DNA of 64,000 nt, taken from the NCBI GenBank assembly GCA_963204835.1, contig CAUJHJ010000050.1:1-64000 (forward strand), read 5' to 3'. This document shows, one piece after another, positions 52,994 through 63,500 of this stretch; positions within the stretch are counted from its first letter, which is position 1, and the number at the start of each line of letters is the position of its first letter. The position numbers and the translations under genes were made by a program. Under the pieces are notes generated by a model that worked only from the letters and a program-made list of their open reading frames with translations, made no database searches and was not told the origin of the DNA. Source of the stretch: Pseudomonadota bacterium. GTDB taxonomy: Bacteria; Pseudomonadota; Gammaproteobacteria; Steroidobacterales; Steroidobacteraceae.

Positions 52994-54060
52994 CACGCGC
53001 CGCCGTGCTGTTCGTCGACCGCGATGGCACGCTCATCGAGGAGCCTGCCGACGAGCAGGTGGATACGCTCGAGAAGGTACGCTTCATGCCCGGTGTCTTC
53101 GCCGCGCTCGCCGCGCTGCGCGACCGCGGCTTTCGATTTGCCATGGTCACGAACCAGGACGGCCTCGGCGGCGCGGGCTTCCCGCGCGACGCTTTCGAAC
53201 GCCCGCAGCGCTTCGTGCTCGACGCTTTCGCGAGCCAGGGCATCGAGTTCGCCGCCGTGTTCGTCTGCCCGCATGTGCGCGCCGATGCCTGCGCCTGCCG
53301 CAAGCCGTTGACCGGCCTCGTCGACGGCTGGGTCCGCGAACACCAGATCGAGCTGGCCGCGAGCGCCATGGTCGGCGATCGCGACACCGACCTGCAGTTC
53401 GGCGCGAACCTCGGCGTGCGCGCGCTGCGCGTGCGCAAGGACGGCGCAGCCGACGAAACCTGGCCCGCGATCGTGCAGGCCCTGACGGCTCGCCGCGCGA
53501 CCATCGAGCGCATCACGCGCGAAACCGGCATTCGCGCCAGCGTCGACCTTGATGCGACCGAACCCGCGCGGGCCGCGACCGGCATCGGCTTCTTCGACCA
53601 CATGCTCGAGCAGCTCGCGAGGCACGGTGGCTTCGCGCTCGACCTGACGTGTCGCGGCGACCTGCAGGTCGACGAGCACCACACGGTCGAGGACTGCGCA
53701 TTGGCGCTCGGCGAGGCGCTGCGCGCAGCGCTCGGCGACAAGCGCGGCATCGCCCGCTACGGCTTCCTGCTGCCGATGGATGAGGCCCGCGCGCAGGTCG
53801 CCATCGACCTCTCGGGCCGCGCATGCGCCGTGTTCGACGGCCACTTCGGCCGTGACCAGGTGGGCGGCCTGCCGTGCGAGCTCGTGCCGCACTTCTTCCG
53901 CTCGCTGGCCGATTCCCTCGGTGCGGCCATCCACGTGCGCGTGACGGGCGAGAACACGCACCACATGATCGAAGCCTGCTTCAAGGGCGTGGGACGCGCA
54001 CTGCGCCAGGCCCTGCGCCGGGAGGGCCACGACCTGCCGACCACCAAGGGCCTGCTGTGA
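52987..54060 (+). CDS. hisB: Bifunctional histidinol-phosphatase/imidazoleglycerol-phosphate dehydratase
   Basis: The protein has 357 residues. The N-terminal HAD phosphatase (1-165) has FVDRDGTLIEEP and a zinc-binding Cys/His loop (CPHVRADACACRK). The C-terminal dehydratase (about 168-357) has FFDHMLEQLARHGG, DEHHTVED and HHMIEACFKG metal-binding sites. This fusion is the gammaproteobacterial arrangement. Confidence 0.96.
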   Translation: MLTRAAVLFVDRDGTLIEEPADEQVDTLEKVRFMPGVFAALAALRDRGFRFAMVTNQDGLGGAGFPRDAFERPQRFVLDAFASQGIEFAAVFVCPHVRADACACRKPLTGLVDGWVREHQIELAASAMVGDRDTDLQFGANLGVRALRVRKDGAADETWPAIVQALTARRATIERITRETGIRASVDLDATEPARAATGIGFFDHMLEQLARHGGFALDLTCRGDLQVDEHHTVEDCALALGEALRAALGDKRGIARYGFLLPMDEARAQVAIDLSGRACAVFDGHFGRDQVGGLPCELVPHFFRSLADSLGAAIHVRVTGENTHHMIEACFKGVGRALRQALRREGHDLPTTKGLL

Positions 54061-54674
54061 CGACGGGCGACATCGACGTGGTCATCGTCGACAGCGGCGG
54101 CGCGAACCTTGCTTCCCTGCAGTTTGCGCTCGAGCGGCTCGGCGCGCGCAGTGCCGTCAGCAGCGACGCCGACACCGTCCGCCGCGCGCCGCGCGTGCTG
54201 TTGCCCGGCGTAGGCTCGGCGCAGGATGCCATGTCGCGACTGCGCGCGACGGGGCTCGATCGCGTCTTGCCGCAGCTGCGCCAACCCGTGCTCGGCATCT
54301 GCCTCGGCATGCAGCTTCTCTATGAGCGCTCCGGTGAAGGCGATACGCCCTGCCTCGGGATCGTGCCGGCCAGCGTGCAGCGCCTCGTGCCCGCGCGCGG
54401 CCTGCCGGTCCCGCACATGGGATGGAACAAGGTCCATCCGCGCTGCGCTGACCCGCTGCTCGAGGGGCTCGTCGATGGCGAGTACCTCTATTTCGTGCAC
54501 GGCTATGCCGCGCCCGTCACGGCGGACGCCGTCGCCGTGACCGAGCATGGCGCCGCGTTCACGGCCGTCGTGCGACGGCGGAATTTCTCGGGCACCCAGT
54601 TCCATCCCGAGCGCTCCGGCAGTGCCGGCGCGCGCATCCTCGACAACTTCCTGCGGCAGGCCACATGCTCCTGA
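54057..54674 (+). CDS. hisH: Imidazole glycerol phosphate synthase, glutaminase subunit
   Basis: The protein has 205 residues from a GTG overlapping the hisB stop (GTGA). Class I glutamine amidotransferase triad: Cys in LGICLGMQLLYE, His in GTQFHPERSG and the following Glu. It supplies ammonia to HisF. It overlaps hisA by 10 bp. Confidence 0.95.
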   Translation: MTTGDIDVVIVDSGGANLASLQFALERLGARSAVSSDADTVRRAPRVLLPGVGSAQDAMSRLRATGLDRVLPQLRQPVLGICLGMQLLYERSGEGDTPCLGIVPASVQRLVPARGLPVPHMGWNKVHPRCADPLLEGLVDGEYLYFVHGYAAPVTADAVAVTEHGAAFTAVVRRRNFSGTQFHPERSGSAGARILDNFLRQATCS

Positions 54675-55405
54675 TTCCCTCGATCGACCTGCGCGGCGGG
54701 CACTGCGTACGGCTCTACCAGGGCGATTTTTCCGCCGAGACGCGCTATGACACGAGCGCCGTGGAACTCGCCGATCGCTATGCATCGCTCGGCGCACAGT
54801 GGTTGCACGTAGTCGATCTCGACGGCGCGCGTGACGGCGTGCTGGCCCACCGCGGCATCGTGCTGCCGCTCGCGGCCCGGGGACTGCCCAGGCTGCAGGT
54901 CGGCGGCGGCGTGCGATCGCTGGCGATCGTCGAAGACCTGCTGCAGAACGGCGTCGCGCGCGTCGTGGTCGGCAGCGCGGCAATCGACCGGCCGCATGAC
55001 GTGCGCGACTGGATCCGCCGCTTCGGGCCCGGGCACATCTGCCTCGCATTCGACGTGCGCGCAGCCGATACCGCCACCCCGCGCGTGCAGACCCACGGCT
55101 GGCGCAAAGGATCCGCAGTGAGCCTCTGGGACGCAGTTTCCGACTTCGCGAACCTCGGCCTCGCGCACGTCCTGTGCACGGATGTGGCACGCGACGGTGC
55201 CCACCAGGGGCCAAACCTCGCGCTTTATGCCGAAGCGCGCCGGCGCTTCCCGGACATCGGCTGGCAGGCCTCGGGCGGCGTGCGCGACGCCGCGGACCTC
55301 GCGGACCTCGCCTCGCTCGGAGTCGCCGCGGCCGTGAGCGGCCGGGCGCTGCTCGAGAACCGGCTGGCACCCGAGGAGCTGCTGCCATACTTTCGCGCCG
55401 CATAA
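54665..55405 (+). CDS. hisA: ProFAR isomerase
   Basis: The protein has 246 residues. It is a TIM barrel with [19 protein letters not shown], the catalytic Asp in the first strand, HVVDLDGA, and late QASGGVRD and GRALLENRL phosphate-binding segments. The sequence matches the HisA branch rather than HisF. Its last 19 bp overlap the proposed hisF start. Confidence 0.95.
   Translation: MLLIPSIDLRGGHCVRLYQGDFSAETRYDTSAVELADRYASLGAQWLHVVDLDGARDGVLAHRGIVLPLAARGLPRLQVGGGVRSLAIVEDLLQNGVARVVVGSAAIDRPHDVRDWIRRFGPGHICLAFDVRAADTATPRVQTHGWRKGSAVSLWDAVSDFANLGLAHVLCTDVARDGAHQGPNLALYAEARRRFPDIGWQASGGVRDAADLADLASLGVAAAVSGRALLENRLAPEELLPYFRAA
55373..55378 (+). promoter_or_regulatory. Ribosome binding site that decides the AUA start of hisF
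   Basis: GAGGAG lies 8 nt before ATA at 55387, inside the hisA 3' end. It is the strongest Shine-Dalgarno sequence in the local region, and the only in-frame codons near it are non-canonical. Confidence 0.6.
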
Positions 55406-56154
55406 TCCCCTGCCTCGATGTGCGCGACGGGCAGGTCGTCAAGGGAGTGCGCTTCCGCGGCCACGCGATCGTCGGCGGCATCCTGGAACTCGCCGCACGC
55501 TACCGCGACGAGGGAGCGGACGAGCTCGTTTTCTACGACATCACAGCGAGCCCCGAGGGGCGCAGCGTGGACCGCGGCTGGGTGCGGCGCGTCGCCGCCG
55601 TGCTCGACATTCCCTTTTGCGTCGCAGGCGGCATCACGAGTGTCGCCGCGGCCGAGGCCGTGCTCGCGGCCGGCGCCGAGAAGATCTCCGTGAACTCGCC
55701 CGCGCTCGCCGACCCTGCGCTGATCGACCGGCTCGCCGCGCGTTTCGGGTCGCAATGCGTCGTCGTCGGCATCGACAGCGAGACCACGGAACGTGGATAC
55801 CGCGTGCATGCCCTCACGGGCGACCCCGATCAGGCGCGCGACTCGGGTCGCGAGACGCTCGCCTGGGTGCGCGAGGCGCAGGATCGCGGCGCCGGCGAAA
55901 TCGTGCTCAATTGCATGGCGAGCGACGGCGTGCGCCGCGGCTACGACCTCGCGCAACTCGCGGCCGTGCGCGCGGTGTGCCAGGTGCCGCTGGTCGCCTC
56001 GGGCGGCGCCGGCGCCATCCAGCACTTCGAAGCCGTGTTTCGCGAGGCGGGTGCCGATGCGGCGCTTGCGGCCAGTGTGTTCCATTCGGGAACGATCGGC
56101 ATCGGTGAACTGAAGGCGGCGCTGGCGCGCGCCGGGGTGGAGGTGCGGCCGTGA
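55387..56154 (+). CDS. hisF: Imidazole glycerol phosphate synthase, cyclase subunit (apparent ATA start)
   Basis: The protein has 255 residues if translation begins at ATA 55387, against 256-258 for typical HisF. The frame reads [12 protein letters not shown], aligning with the usual start, and holds the first catalytic Asp. No ATG, GTG, TTG or CTG lies in frame between the hisA coding sequence about 200 bp upstream and a GTG that would delete the catalytic Asp. GAGGAG is 8 nt ahead. The second catalytic Asp, in SDGVRRGYD, and [10 protein letters not shown] are present. Partner of HisH. The AUA start is an inference. Confidence 0.92.
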   Translation: MLSRRIIPCLDVRDGQVVKGVRFRGHAIVGGILELAARYRDEGADELVFYDITASPEGRSVDRGWVRRVAAVLDIPFCVAGGITSVAAAEAVLAAGAEKISVNSPALADPALIDRLAARFGSQCVVVGIDSETTERGYRVHALTGDPDQARDSGRETLAWVREAQDRGAGEIVLNCMASDGVRRGYDLAQLAAVRAVCQVPLVASGGAGAIQHFEAVFREAGADAALAASVFHSGTIGIGELKAALARAGVEVRP

Positions 56155-56810
56155 AATTTTCCAGGGCAGACCTGCTGACGATCGCATTCGACCGGCGCGA
56201 CGGGCTCGTGCCCGCGATCGTGCAGGACGCGGACAGTGCCAGCGTGCTGATGCTCGCCTGGATGAACGCGGCGGCCCTGGCCGCCACCCTCGAGCGAGGT
56301 CGCGTGGTCTTCTACAGCCGCAGCCGCCAGCGGCTGTGGGAAAAGGGCGAGAGCTCCGGCCATACGCTCGACCTCGTCGACATCGCGACCGATTGCGACT
56401 GCGACACCTTGCTCGTCACGGCCCGCCCGCGCGGCCCGGCCTGCCACAAGGGTTGCCGCAGCTGCTTCGGCGAGGAGTTCCGCGCGGGTGCGGAGCCGCT
56501 CGGCTTCCTCGCCACGCTCGAACGGCTCATCGGGCAACGAAGTTCGGAACCGCCCGCAGGCAGCTACACCGCCCGCCTGCTGTCCGCGGGTCCCGCGCGC
56601 ATCGCGCAAAAAGTCGGCGAGGAAGGCGTGGAAGTCGCGCTCGCCGGCGCCACGGAATCGGCGACCGACCTCACGCGCGAGGCCGCGGACCTCCTCTATC
56701 ACCTCATGGTACTGCTGAAGAGCCGCGACCTGTCCCTGGCCACCGTCGTCGCTGAACTCGCGGCCCGCCACGCCGGGACGCCGGCCGCGAGCACGTCCTC
56801 AGACCAGTAG
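56151..56810 (+). CDS. hisI: Bifunctional phosphoribosyl-AMP cyclohydrolase/phosphoribosyl-ATP pyrophosphatase
   Basis: The protein has 219 residues from a GTG overlapping hisF (GTGA). The HisI domain (1-115) has [33 protein letters not shown] and zinc ligands in DCDCDTLL and CHKGCRSC. The HisE domain (about 120-215) has [12 protein letters not shown] and [13 protein letters not shown]. This HisIE fusion ends the operon; its stop overlaps the convergent lysAC gene by 12 bp. Confidence 0.96.
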   Translation: MKFSRADLLTIAFDRRDGLVPAIVQDADSASVLMLAWMNAAALAATLERGRVVFYSRSRQRLWEKGESSGHTLDLVDIATDCDCDTLLVTARPRGPACHKGCRSCFGEEFRAGAEPLGFLATLERLIGQRSSEPPAGSYTARLLSAGPARIAQKVGEEGVEVALAGATESATDLTREAADLLYHLMVLLKSRDLSLATVVAELAARHAGTPAASTSSDQ

Positions 56811-59387
56811 CTCTTCCGCCGGCTCGCGCAGGTTGTAGGACGAGCCCATCACGCGCCCATAGGCGCCGGCGGTCGCGAGCAGCAGCACGTCGCCTTCCCT
56901 GGTGGGCGGCAGCAGGCGGTCGTGGCCCAGTACGTCCGCGCTTTCGCAGATTGGCCCGACGACGTTCACGACCTCGGTCGCGGGCGAATCGAGGCGCGTA
57001 AGGTTCACGATCTCGTGGTAGGCGCCGTAGAGCGCGGGACGGATCAGCGAATTCATGCCGGTCGCGATGCCCACATAGCGCACCTCGCCCTTGCGCTTCG
57101 TCTGCGTGACGCGCGCCAGCAGCACGCCGGCCGCGGCGACGAGGAAGCGGCCCGGCTCGAGCCAGATCTCGAGCGCGGGATGTGCCTGCTTCACGTCGGC
57201 CAGCACCGCCTCGAGCCGCGCTAGGTCGAGCGGCGGGCGATCGCCGCGCTCCGGCACCCCGAGACCGCCGCCCACATTGATGGAGCGCAGGTCCGGGAAG
57301 CGGCTCGCCTCCCCGGCGAGCAGCAGTGCGGTGTGCCGCCAGCTTTCGACGTCGAAGATGCCGCTGCCGGGATGCGCATGCAGGCCGACGATGCGCGCAC
57401 CCGCGGCCCGCGCGAGTTCGGCGACCGCGGCCAGTTCTTCGACCGGCACGCCGAACTTCGCGTGCGCACCGGCGGTACGCACGTGGTGGTGATGTCCGCG
57501 CCCGGTGCCTGTATCGACCCGCAGGTAGAGGTCGCGGCCGCGGAACAGCGCCGCCCAGTGTCGCAGTGGATAGCTGCTGTCGATCGTGAGGCGCACGCCC
57601 GCCGCGACCGCCCAGGCCATTTCCTCGCGCGACGCGAAATTCGGCGTATAGAGGACCTGCGAGGCGTCGAGCCCCGGGACATGGCGTTGCGCATGCGCGA
57701 TCTCGCCGCGCGACACGCACTCGATGCCGACGCCGGCGGCGTGGATCCGGCGCAGCAGCTCCGGATGCGAATTTGCCTTCATCGCATACCAGACGCGCGA
57801 CAGCGGACGCAGCGCCTTGAGCGAACGGGCGGCCGCCTCCACGGTCGCGACGTGGTACACGTAGGCGGCATCGCGCTCGCCGAGTGCCGCGAGCAGCGCG
57901 CCGCGTTCCGTCCGCCACCATGCGGCGGGCGCCACCGCGCCCTCGCCCGCGGTGCGCGCGAACAATTCTTCCCAGGTCGGACCGAGCACCGGGTCGCCAT
58001 GCACGGGTTGCACCAGCAGCTCGTGCATCTGGTTCACGAGCCGGTCGGCCTGGCTTTCATCGACGACGAAAGTGAAATTGAGGTCGTTGGCCGCCTGGCT
58101 CACCAGGTAGATGCGCTGCTCCTCGAAAAGGTCGAAGGCATCGCCGAGCCGGTGCAGGATGCCGCGGATATTGCGGCCGACGAGGCTCACCGAAGCGCAG
58201 GGACCGATCACCTGCACGCGGCAGAGGTTCGAGAGTTCCGCGACCAGCGCCGCGAGGACGTCCGGATCGAGGGTATTGGCGGCCGGATCGAGCGATACGG
58301 TGACGTTCGTTTCCGAGGTCGAGACCAGGTCGACCGACAGGCCGTGCGCCTTGAACACCTGGAATGCGTCGGCGAGGAAGCCGACCTGGTGCCACATGCC
58401 CGGGCTGTCGAGCGAGACCAGCGTGACGCCCTTCTTGACGCACACCGCCTTGACCTGCGCTTCGCCCGCCGCCTGCGCGCTGATCATCGTGCCGACGAGT
58501 TCGGGGCGATGGGTATCGTGGACCGACAGAGGGATGCCGTACTGGCGCACCGGCAGGATGCAGCGCGGATGCAGCACCTTCGCGCCGCTCGTCGCGATTT
58601 CCTGGGCCTCGTCGTAGTGCAGCGCCTTCAGCAGGCGCGCCGCGGGCGTCGTGCGCGGGTTCGCGCTGAACATGCCCGGCACGTCGGTCCAGATCTCGAG
58701 CCGCTCGGCGCGCAGCTTGGCCGCGAAATACGCCGCCGAGGTATCGGAACCGCCGCGGCCGAGCAGCACAGTGTGGCCGTCGTCGTCGCTCGCGATGAAG
58801 CCCTGGGTGATCGCGATGGGCGCGGCCGCGGCGAGCTCGCGCGCGAGCGCGTCGTCGGGCGTGAACACGCAGGTCGCCGAGAGCACGCTCGCCTTGGCCG
58901 AAGCTCCCTTGCGCTCCTCCGCGCGCAGCATGCGGCGCGCGTCAGCCCAGTGCACGTCGAGTCCCTGCGAGCGCAGGTAGGCGGCGCCGAGCGCGGTCGC
59001 CATCAGCTCACCGGCCGACATCGCCCGCGCACGGGTGCGCGCGCTGACTTCGCCGACGAGCGCAATGCCGGCGGCGAGCTGGCGCAGCTCATCCAGCTGG
59101 CGCTGCAGCGTGGCGTCGACCGGCACGCCGAGGTCGGCCGCGAGCGCGCGGTGGCGCTGCTCGATGTCGTCGAGGATGGCGGCGTGGGCTCCCTGCAGGG
59201 CGCCCTCGAGGAGCCGCTCGAGCCGGTCGGTGATGCCGCTCAGCGCGGAGTGCACGATCAGGACGTGCCTGCCAGCCGCGCTGCGCTCACGCGCGATGCT
59301 TGCGATGCGCTGCCAGTTCGCGGCCGTCGATACGCTGGTGCCGCCGAACTTCAGCACCACCCATGGAACGCCCTGCCGCATCGTCAC
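56799..59387 (-). CDS. lysAC: Bifunctional aspartate kinase/diaminopimelate decarboxylase
   Basis: The protein has 862 residues. The N-terminal aspartokinase has [11 protein letters not shown] (11-21), [10 protein letters not shown] and two ACT-type regulatory stretches (about 300-450). The C-terminal PLP decarboxylase has the PLP Lys near residue 537 in [16 protein letters not shown] and the GGGLGVPE loop, closing with CESADVLG and the AGAYG motif. It joins the first and last steps of lysine synthesis in one polypeptide, a fusion best known from Xanthomonadales. GTG 59387 or ATG 59381 may be the start. Confidence 0.95.
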   Translation of the reverse strand: MTMRQGVPWVVLKFGGTSVSTAANWQRIASIARERSAAGRHVLIVHSALSGITDRLERLLEGALQGAHAAILDDIEQRHRALAADLGVPVDATLQRQLDELRQLAAGIALVGEVSARTRARAMSAGELMATALGAAYLRSQGLDVHWADARRMLRAEERKGASAKASVLSATCVFTPDDALARELAAAAPIAITQGFIASDDDGHTVLLGRGGSDTSAAYFAAKLRAERLEIWTDVPGMFSANPRTTPAARLLKALHYDEAQEIATSGAKVLHPRCILPVRQYGIPLSVHDTHRPELVGTMISAQAAGEAQVKAVCVKKGVTLVSLDSPGMWHQVGFLADAFQVFKAHGLSVDLVSTSETNVTVSLDPAANTLDPDVLAALVAELSNLCRVQVIGPCASVSLVGRNIRGILHRLGDAFDLFEEQRIYLVSQAANDLNFTFVVDESQADRLVNQMHELLVQPVHGDPVLGPTWEELFARTAGEGAVAPAAWWRTERGALLAALGERDAAYVYHVATVEAAARSLKALRPLSRVWYAMKANSHPELLRRIHAAGVGIECVSRGEIAHAQRHVPGLDASQVLYTPNFASREEMAWAVAAGVRLTIDSSYPLRHWAALFRGRDLYLRVDTGTGRGHHHHVRTAGAHAKFGVPVEELAAVAELARAAGARIVGLHAHPGSGIFDVESWRHTALLLAGEASRFPDLRSINVGGGLGVPERGDRPPLDLARLEAVLADVKQAHPALEIWLEPGRFLVAAAGVLLARVTQTKRKGEVRYVGIATGMNSLIRPALYGAYHEIVNLTRLDSPATEVVNVVGPICESADVLGHDRLLPPTREGDVLLLATAGAYGRVMGSSYNLREPAEELLV

Positions 59388-59395
59388 CGGGGCCG

Positions 59396-59626
59396 TCAGG
59401 CGTCTTCTTCGAAGATGTCGCGCAAGTCTTTCTCGAGGCGACGATCGGCGAGCACTTCCTCGAGGCGGCTCCAGGCGGCCTTGCCGCGCTTGGCCCCCGG
59501 CTGGCCGCGCACGCGCTTGTCGACCTTGTCGAGCATGCGGTCGTAGTCCGTACCGTCTTCGGCGGGGGCCTCGCCGAGGAATTCGTCGTCGAGATCGAAG
59601 CTTTCGTTATCGCGTTCGCTAACCAC
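59396..59626 (-). CDS. Small PA3496-like acidic protein
   Basis: The protein has 76 residues from the GTG at 59626 (AGG 5 nt upstream); a TTG four codons earlier is possible. The N-terminus is Asp/Glu-rich, the middle basic, and the C-terminal helix SRLEEVLADRRLEKDLRD matches the characteristic end of the PA3496 family, annotated as putative envelope-integrity proteins. There is no signal peptide or membrane segment. It lies 8 bp upstream of lysAC, in the same direction. Confidence 0.7.
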   Translation of the reverse strand: MVSERDNESFDLDDEFLGEAPAEDGTDYDRMLDKVDKRVRGQPGAKRGKAAWSRLEEVLADRRLEKDLRDIFEEDA

Positions 59627-59694
59627 GATTGCCTGCAATAAAAAGTAAATTAATCAAGGGGTTATGCGCATGTTGGGTGCGCAGCGAGACGCGA

Positions 59695-59722
59695 ACTATA
59701 GCGAATTCGCACCGGCATGCAA
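59695..59722 (-). promoter_or_regulatory. Sigma70-type promoter for the small protein-lysAC unit
   Basis: On the minus strand TTGCAT (59717-59722) and TATAGT (59695-59700) are 16 bp apart, with a GCGAATTCGC palindrome in the spacer. The start of transcription would fall near 59688, giving a leader of about 60 nt. Confidence 0.6.
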
Positions 59723-59733
59723 GCCCCTGATTT

Positions 59734-60540
59734 TCAGGGCAATCGGGCGGTATCCCTGACCACCACGGGGGCCCCGCGGGAAAGCCCGAGGCCCTCCGCC
59801 GCGCTCTGTTCGGCGCGCGCGATTTCCACCACGCCGAAGGAATTGACCAGGGCGAGGTACTCCCCCGGCTTCACGTCCCCATAGGTGCGCAGCAGCGGCC
59901 AGGAATGATTCGCGGCATAGACCCGCGGGGATCCCATGCGGACCACCCAGGGCGCATCGATGTTCGTGATGAGGTTGCCGAAGTGATCGAGCGTGATGAC
60001 GATGCCGTGCACGGCGCTGTCGTCGCCGGACGCATCCTCGACCCACGACGGCACGAGCGTATCGACGACGGTGCCGAGGTCTTCGGGCCGGCAGCGGCCC
60101 GCCGCGAGCTCCGCTGCGAGCGGCGCGAAGATGTCGCGCCCGTGGAAAGTGGCGCTCGGGCGGGTGATCGCAAGGCGCGCGAGCGCCTGCGTTTCGACGC
60201 GCACGATTTTCGCGTCGCGGTCCATCGCCACGACCGGCGCAAGCAATCCGTTGTCCGGTGCGAGGAATACATGTCCCGCGACGCTCGCCACGACGATGTC
60301 CCGCGCCGTGCCGACGCCGGGATCGACCACGGCCACATGCACCGTGCCCGGCGGGAAATACTGCCAGGATCGCGCAAGCCAGAATCCGGCCTCCGCAGGC
60401 CAGTGCACGAGGATCTCGTGCGTCAGGTCGACGATGCGCGCCGTCGCAAGGCGGCTGTAGATGCGCCCCTTCATGACGCCGACAAACGGTCCCCTGTGGC
60501 CGAAGTCGGTCGTGATGGTGATGACGCCCGATGCCTGCAT
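59734..60540 (-). CDS. SAM hydroxide adenosyltransferase (DUF62 family)
   Basis: The protein has 268 residues; the ATG at 60540 has GGAAG 6 nt upstream and starts right at the fold (ITITTDFGHRGPFVGVMKG). Other family segments are DLTHEI, HVAVVDPGVG, APDNGLL and HGRDIFAPLAA. Family members are related to fluorinases but use water, splitting S-adenosylmethionine into adenosine and methionine. A physiological role is not established. It is divergent from the spermidine-synthase-like fusion, another protein with a SAM-type fold. Confidence 0.88.
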   Translation of the reverse strand: MQASGVITITTDFGHRGPFVGVMKGRIYSRLATARIVDLTHEILVHWPAEAGFWLARSWQYFPPGTVHVAVVDPGVGTARDIVVASVAGHVFLAPDNGLLAPVVAMDRDAKIVRVETQALARLAITRPSATFHGRDIFAPLAAELAAGRCRPEDLGTVVDTLVPSWVEDASGDDSAVHGIVITLDHFGNLITNIDAPWVVRMGSPRVYAANHSWPLLRTYGDVKPGEYLALVNSFGVVEIARAEQSAAEGLGLSRGAPVVVRDTARLP

Positions 60541-60574
60541 GCGCGCTTCCGGTGGACTGCTAGACTCGCGCACC

Positions 60575-63500
60575 ATGTCGCGGGCGACCACAGCTGTCAA
60601 TGTACCGCCCGGAGCGGGTGGCGGATCGGCCATGCTCGCGGCGCTCGCGGCCTGTTTCGCGCTGAGCGGCCTTGCGGCGCTCGTCTACCAGACGGCGTGG
60701 ACGCGCGAGTTCGCCCTCGTCTTCGGCACGTCCGAGCTCGCGGTCGCGACCGTGCTCGCAGCCTACATGGGCGGCCTCGCGCTCGGCGCGGCCCTGGTCG
60801 AGCGGCTGTTGCCGCGCGTGGCGCGCCCCGTCCTCGCCTATGCGCTGCTCGAGCTCGGCATCGGCGCCGCGAGCGTGGTGCTTGTGCCCCTCCTGCTGCT
60901 GGCCAGCCGCGCGGCGCTCGCCGCGCTCTTCGGCGGCCAGGACGCACCGCCCTCGAGTGAGCACGGGGGATTGTCCCTGTATTTCCTCGCCAGTGCCTTC
61001 GTCGTGCTCGGGATACCGGCGACGCTGATGGGCGCCACCCTGCCGCTCCTCGCGCGCCACGCCGTACGCGAGGACGCGCAGGTCGGCCGGCGCATCGGGC
61101 TCCTCTATGCATCCAACACGGCCGGCGCGGTCGGCGGCGCGCTGCTTGCCGCCTACTGGATGCTGCCTGCCCTCGGGCTGCGGGGAACCGTATGGGCCGC
61201 GGCAGCGATCAACGTCCTCGTTTTCCTGATCGCCGCAATCATTGCGCGCGGGGCGCCCGCGGCCCGCTCCCTCGGCACGCCGGCACCCCTTGCGCCCACC
61301 GACGGCGTCACGCGCTGGGTCCTGCCGCTGATGCTCGCATCCGGCGCCGTGACCTTCTTCCATGAAGTGCTCTGGTCGAGGATGCTGAGCCACCTCGTCG
61401 GCAGCAGCATCCATGCCTTCGGCGTCATGGTGGCGAGCTTCCTCACGGGCATCGCGCTCGGCGGGGGCGGCGGCGCGTGGCTTGCCACGAAGCCCTCCCG
61501 CGCCGTTGCGCTGTTCGTGGCCTGCCAGTTCGGCATCGCGATCACGGCGGCGGCCGCCTTCCTCGTGCTGGGCAACTACATCCCCGTTCGCGCGGACCGC
61601 ATGGGCAACGCGCTGTACGGCTTCGCGCTCCTGCTGCCGCTGACGATGTTCATCGGCGCGACCTATCCGCTGGCGGTGCGCATCCTCGCGCGCGGGCCCG
61701 AGGAAGCCGCCGGCGCCAGCGCGCGCGTCTATGCGTGGAACACGGTGGGCGCGATCCTCGGGTCGGTGTCGGCCGGCTTTGTCGTCATACCGGCGCTGCG
61801 CTATGAAGGCGCGATCCAGGCGGCCGCCGCCGCGAGCGCCACGATCGCCGCCATCGCAGCCTGGATCCTGGTGCGTGGGCGCAAGTGGCTGCCGTGGGCT
61901 GCCACGGCGGCCGCCCTGCTCCTCGCCATCGCCTTTCACCCGGCCGCGCCGGTGAAGTTGCTGCTCGCGTCGCCGCTCGACATACCGGCCGAGGGCAAGC
62001 TGCTTTTCTACGATGTCGGCCGCAGCGCCGATGTCGTCGTGCTCGGCCAGGACGGCGGCCTCGTGCTGCGCACCAACGGCCTGCCCGAGGCGATGATGGA
62101 CACGCCCGGCATGGCGCCGCGCTTCAGCGGCGAGTTCTGGCTCTCGTCGCTCGCGGTACTCGCGCGGCCAGGGACGCAGCGCATGCTGATCGTCGGTTAC
62201 GGGGGCGGCGTGGTCGTCGAGGGCGTGCCGCCCTCGGTACGCCACATCGACGTGATCGAACTCGAGCCGGTGGTGATCGACGCCAACCGCGCGACCCGCC
62301 AGCTGCGCCGCCGCGACCCGCTGCTCGATCCGCGGCTCGAGCTGGTCACCAACGACGCCCGCGGGTCGCTGGCGCTCACCGGCCGACGCTACGATGCCAT
62401 CGTCTCGCAGCCCTCGCACCCGTGGACGGCCGGCGCCTCGCACCTCTACACGCAAGGCTTCCTGCGCCTTGCAAAGGACCACCTCACGCCGGGTGGGGTC
62501 TTCGTGCAGTGGATGAACGTGGCGTTCCTCGACGAGCACCTGTTGCGCTCGCTCACGGCCACCCTGCTCGACGTGTTCGCCGAGGCCCGCATCTACCGGC
62601 CAGACCCCAACACCCTCGTGTTCCTCGCGTCGGATGCGCCGCTCGACCCGGAATCCGGCATCGTGCGCACCGGCCAGCCGCTCGACCAGTCACCGCTGCA
62701 TTACGCCCGCTTCGGCATCAATTGCGCGGAAGACCTCGTCGTCGCGCTCGCGGCCGACGCACCGGGCGCCCGGCGCCTCGCCGCCGGTGCGCCCCTCATC
62801 ACCGACGACCGCAACCGGATGGCAACATCGAGCGTCTACGAGCTGGGCCGCGGCCTCGGCGCCGATGCGACGGGACGGGTGCTCGCCCCCTACGATCCCC
62901 TGCAGCAATCCGACAGCGCCGTGCACCGCGAACTCGCGCCGCACCTGTCCATGAGCTACGTGGCGCGCCGGGGCTCGACCTACATCGGCATCGACCCGAG
63001 CGAGCTCGCGCGCATCCAGCGGCTGGGCGCGATCCTCGGCGACTCGCCGCAGGGCGCCTATGTGCGGGCGCTCGCCGTGATCCTCGCGAAGCAGACCGAT
63101 GCCGGCGCACGCCTATTCCACGAAGCCCTCGCGCGCTTCCCCGACGACCCGGAACTGCGATTCGAGGTCCTGCGGCCGCGCCTCGGCGCGCTGGCGCGCG
63201 GCGAGGCGCCGGCATCGATGGTCGCGGTGGCGCGCGGCCTGCAGGGCGAGCCGAAGCTCGTGCTCGATGCGCTCACCCACGCGGCGCGCGGGGAGTGGGA
63301 AGACCTGCTGCGACTGGAGCCGGCGCTGGCGGCGATTGCCTGGGTCCACCCCTGGGCGATCGATGCCCTGCAGCTGCGGGTCGATTGGCGTACCCGCGTG
63401 GCAACGCCCGATGCGCGCCGGGCCTACGGCGACGAAGCCCTCGCGCTCGTCGACCGGGCGCTCGTTGTGCAGCCGACGTCGGCGCTGTATGGCCTGCGCG

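Noticed and set aside
57333-59546. A 737-codon plus-strand frame opposite lysAC
   Set aside because: Mirror frame of a well-supported gene; no domain and no ribosome site consistent with expression.
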